Below, one piece after another: positions 63,716 to 64,000 of a DNA stretch of 64,000 bases (the stretch's first letter is position 1; each line of letters begins with the position of its first letter). Source of the DNA: TMED88 sp964515335 (lineage in GTDB: Bacteria; Myxococcota_A; UBA9160; UBA4427). The stretch lies in the NCBI GenBank assembly GCA_964515335.1, contig CAZETS010000014.1, positions 18,183 through 82,182 on the forward strand, given 5' to 3'. The position numbers were made by a program, and so were the translations under genes. Below the pieces are notes generated by a model that was given only the letters and a program-made list of their open reading frames with translations, did not search any database and was not told the DNA's origin.

Positions 63716-64000
63716 GCCGTGGAGATGCACGGCGCGCTGTGCCCGTATGGCGCCCCGGGGAGGATTCGCCGCTCGCTTGCGCTCGCTACCGAATCCATGG
63801 CCGCGGAGGTCGCGTTCAGCCGTGGAGATGCACGGCGCGCTGTGCCCGTATGGCGCCCCGGGGAGGATTCGCCGCTCGCTTGCGCTCGCTACCGAATCCA
63901 TGGCCGCGGAGGTCGCGTTCAGCCGTGGAGATGCACGGCGCGCTGTGCCCGTATGGCGCCCCGGGGAGGATTCGCCGCTCGCTTGCGCTCGCTACCGAAT
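63716..64000. repeat. 103-bp perfect tandem repeat, at least 2.8 copies, cut by the window edge
   Basis: Identical units lie at 63716-63818 and 63819-63921, and the third runs from 63922 to the window end without a mismatch. Each unit contains an imperfect inverted repeat (GATTCG ... CGAATC around CGCTCGCTTGCGCTCGC) with stem potential. The array begins 7 bases after the sulfatase-like gene's stop. No gene can be assigned to it. The array continues beyond the window. Confidence 0.95.

Overview
The window is about 64 kb of very GC-rich (roughly 70 %) chromosomal DNA from a Gram-negative bacterium. It carries an RND efflux operon, five or six lipoprotein signals, two Tat signals, a sigma-54-type response regulator, an LPP20 lipoprotein and DUF3014 and DUF4136 proteins. 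Gene content and codon bias fit an uncultured deltaproteobacterial lineage (Myxococcota- or Desulfobacterota-like); this is inference, because no rRNA or other phylogenetic marker is present. No tRNA, rRNA, CRISPR array, prophage or insertion sequence was seen. Most genes are ordinary metabolism, transport and housekeeping. The most unusual locus is a probable selenoprotein. LAYOUT 1-16 kb: a GH78-like glycosidase cut by the window edge; an SDR; a Tat-exported aldo/keto reductase with a ferredoxin-like tail; a two-domain AhpD-like protein whose redox cysteine is encoded by an in-frame UGA followed by a SECIS-like hairpin; a UvrD/PcrA-like helicase; a membrane glycosyltransferase; creatininase-like, ThuA-like and DUF3014 proteins; a truncated methyltransferase; and a MoxR ATPase / VWA pair. 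16-29 kb: a cold-shock protein, a phytanoyl-CoA dioxygenase-like enzyme, an inverted-repeat-flanked intergenic element, a KefB-like antiporter, glycine decarboxylase GcvP, a ZorA/ZorB-like membrane motor pair, a double-FHA cyclase, a small protein with a histone-H1-like tail, and ArfB. 29-43 kb: an LPP20 lipoprotein, a trypsin-like protease, a zinc alcohol dehydrogenase, MsrP-MsrQ (periplasmic methionine sulfoxide repair), a TraB-family membrane protein, a cation/proton antiporter fused to a PTS EIIA domain, a decayed pseudogene, and a TetR-adaptor-RND efflux operon with overlapping genes and a palindromic operator-like region upstream. 43-64 kb: an acyl-CoA synthetase, an epimerase, a methyltransferase, a PPOX-fold protein and an SDR; then a metal-ligand-less ETHE1-like domain fused to two helix-turn-helix repeats, behind a sigma-54-like promoter and next to a histidine kinase / NtrC-family pair; a DUF4136 lipoprotein; methylcrotonyl-CoA carboxylase subunits; DAHP synthase; a small TM2-like protein; a large exported M28 peptidase; a sulfatase-fold protein; and a 103-bp perfect tandem repeat that runs off the end. 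HOW THE GENES WORK TOGETHER: the clearest functional units are MoxR-VWA (12.4-14.5 kb), ZorA/B-like (23-26 kb), msrPQ (32.8-34.4 kb), the efflux operon (38.2-43.2 kb), the two-component pair with its possible sigma-54 target (48.7-53.1 kb) and the mcc carboxylase pair (53.9-57.5 kb). Redox and thiol themes recur (AhpD selenoprotein, MsrPQ, ETHE1-like regulator), but nothing in the sequence links them into one regulon.
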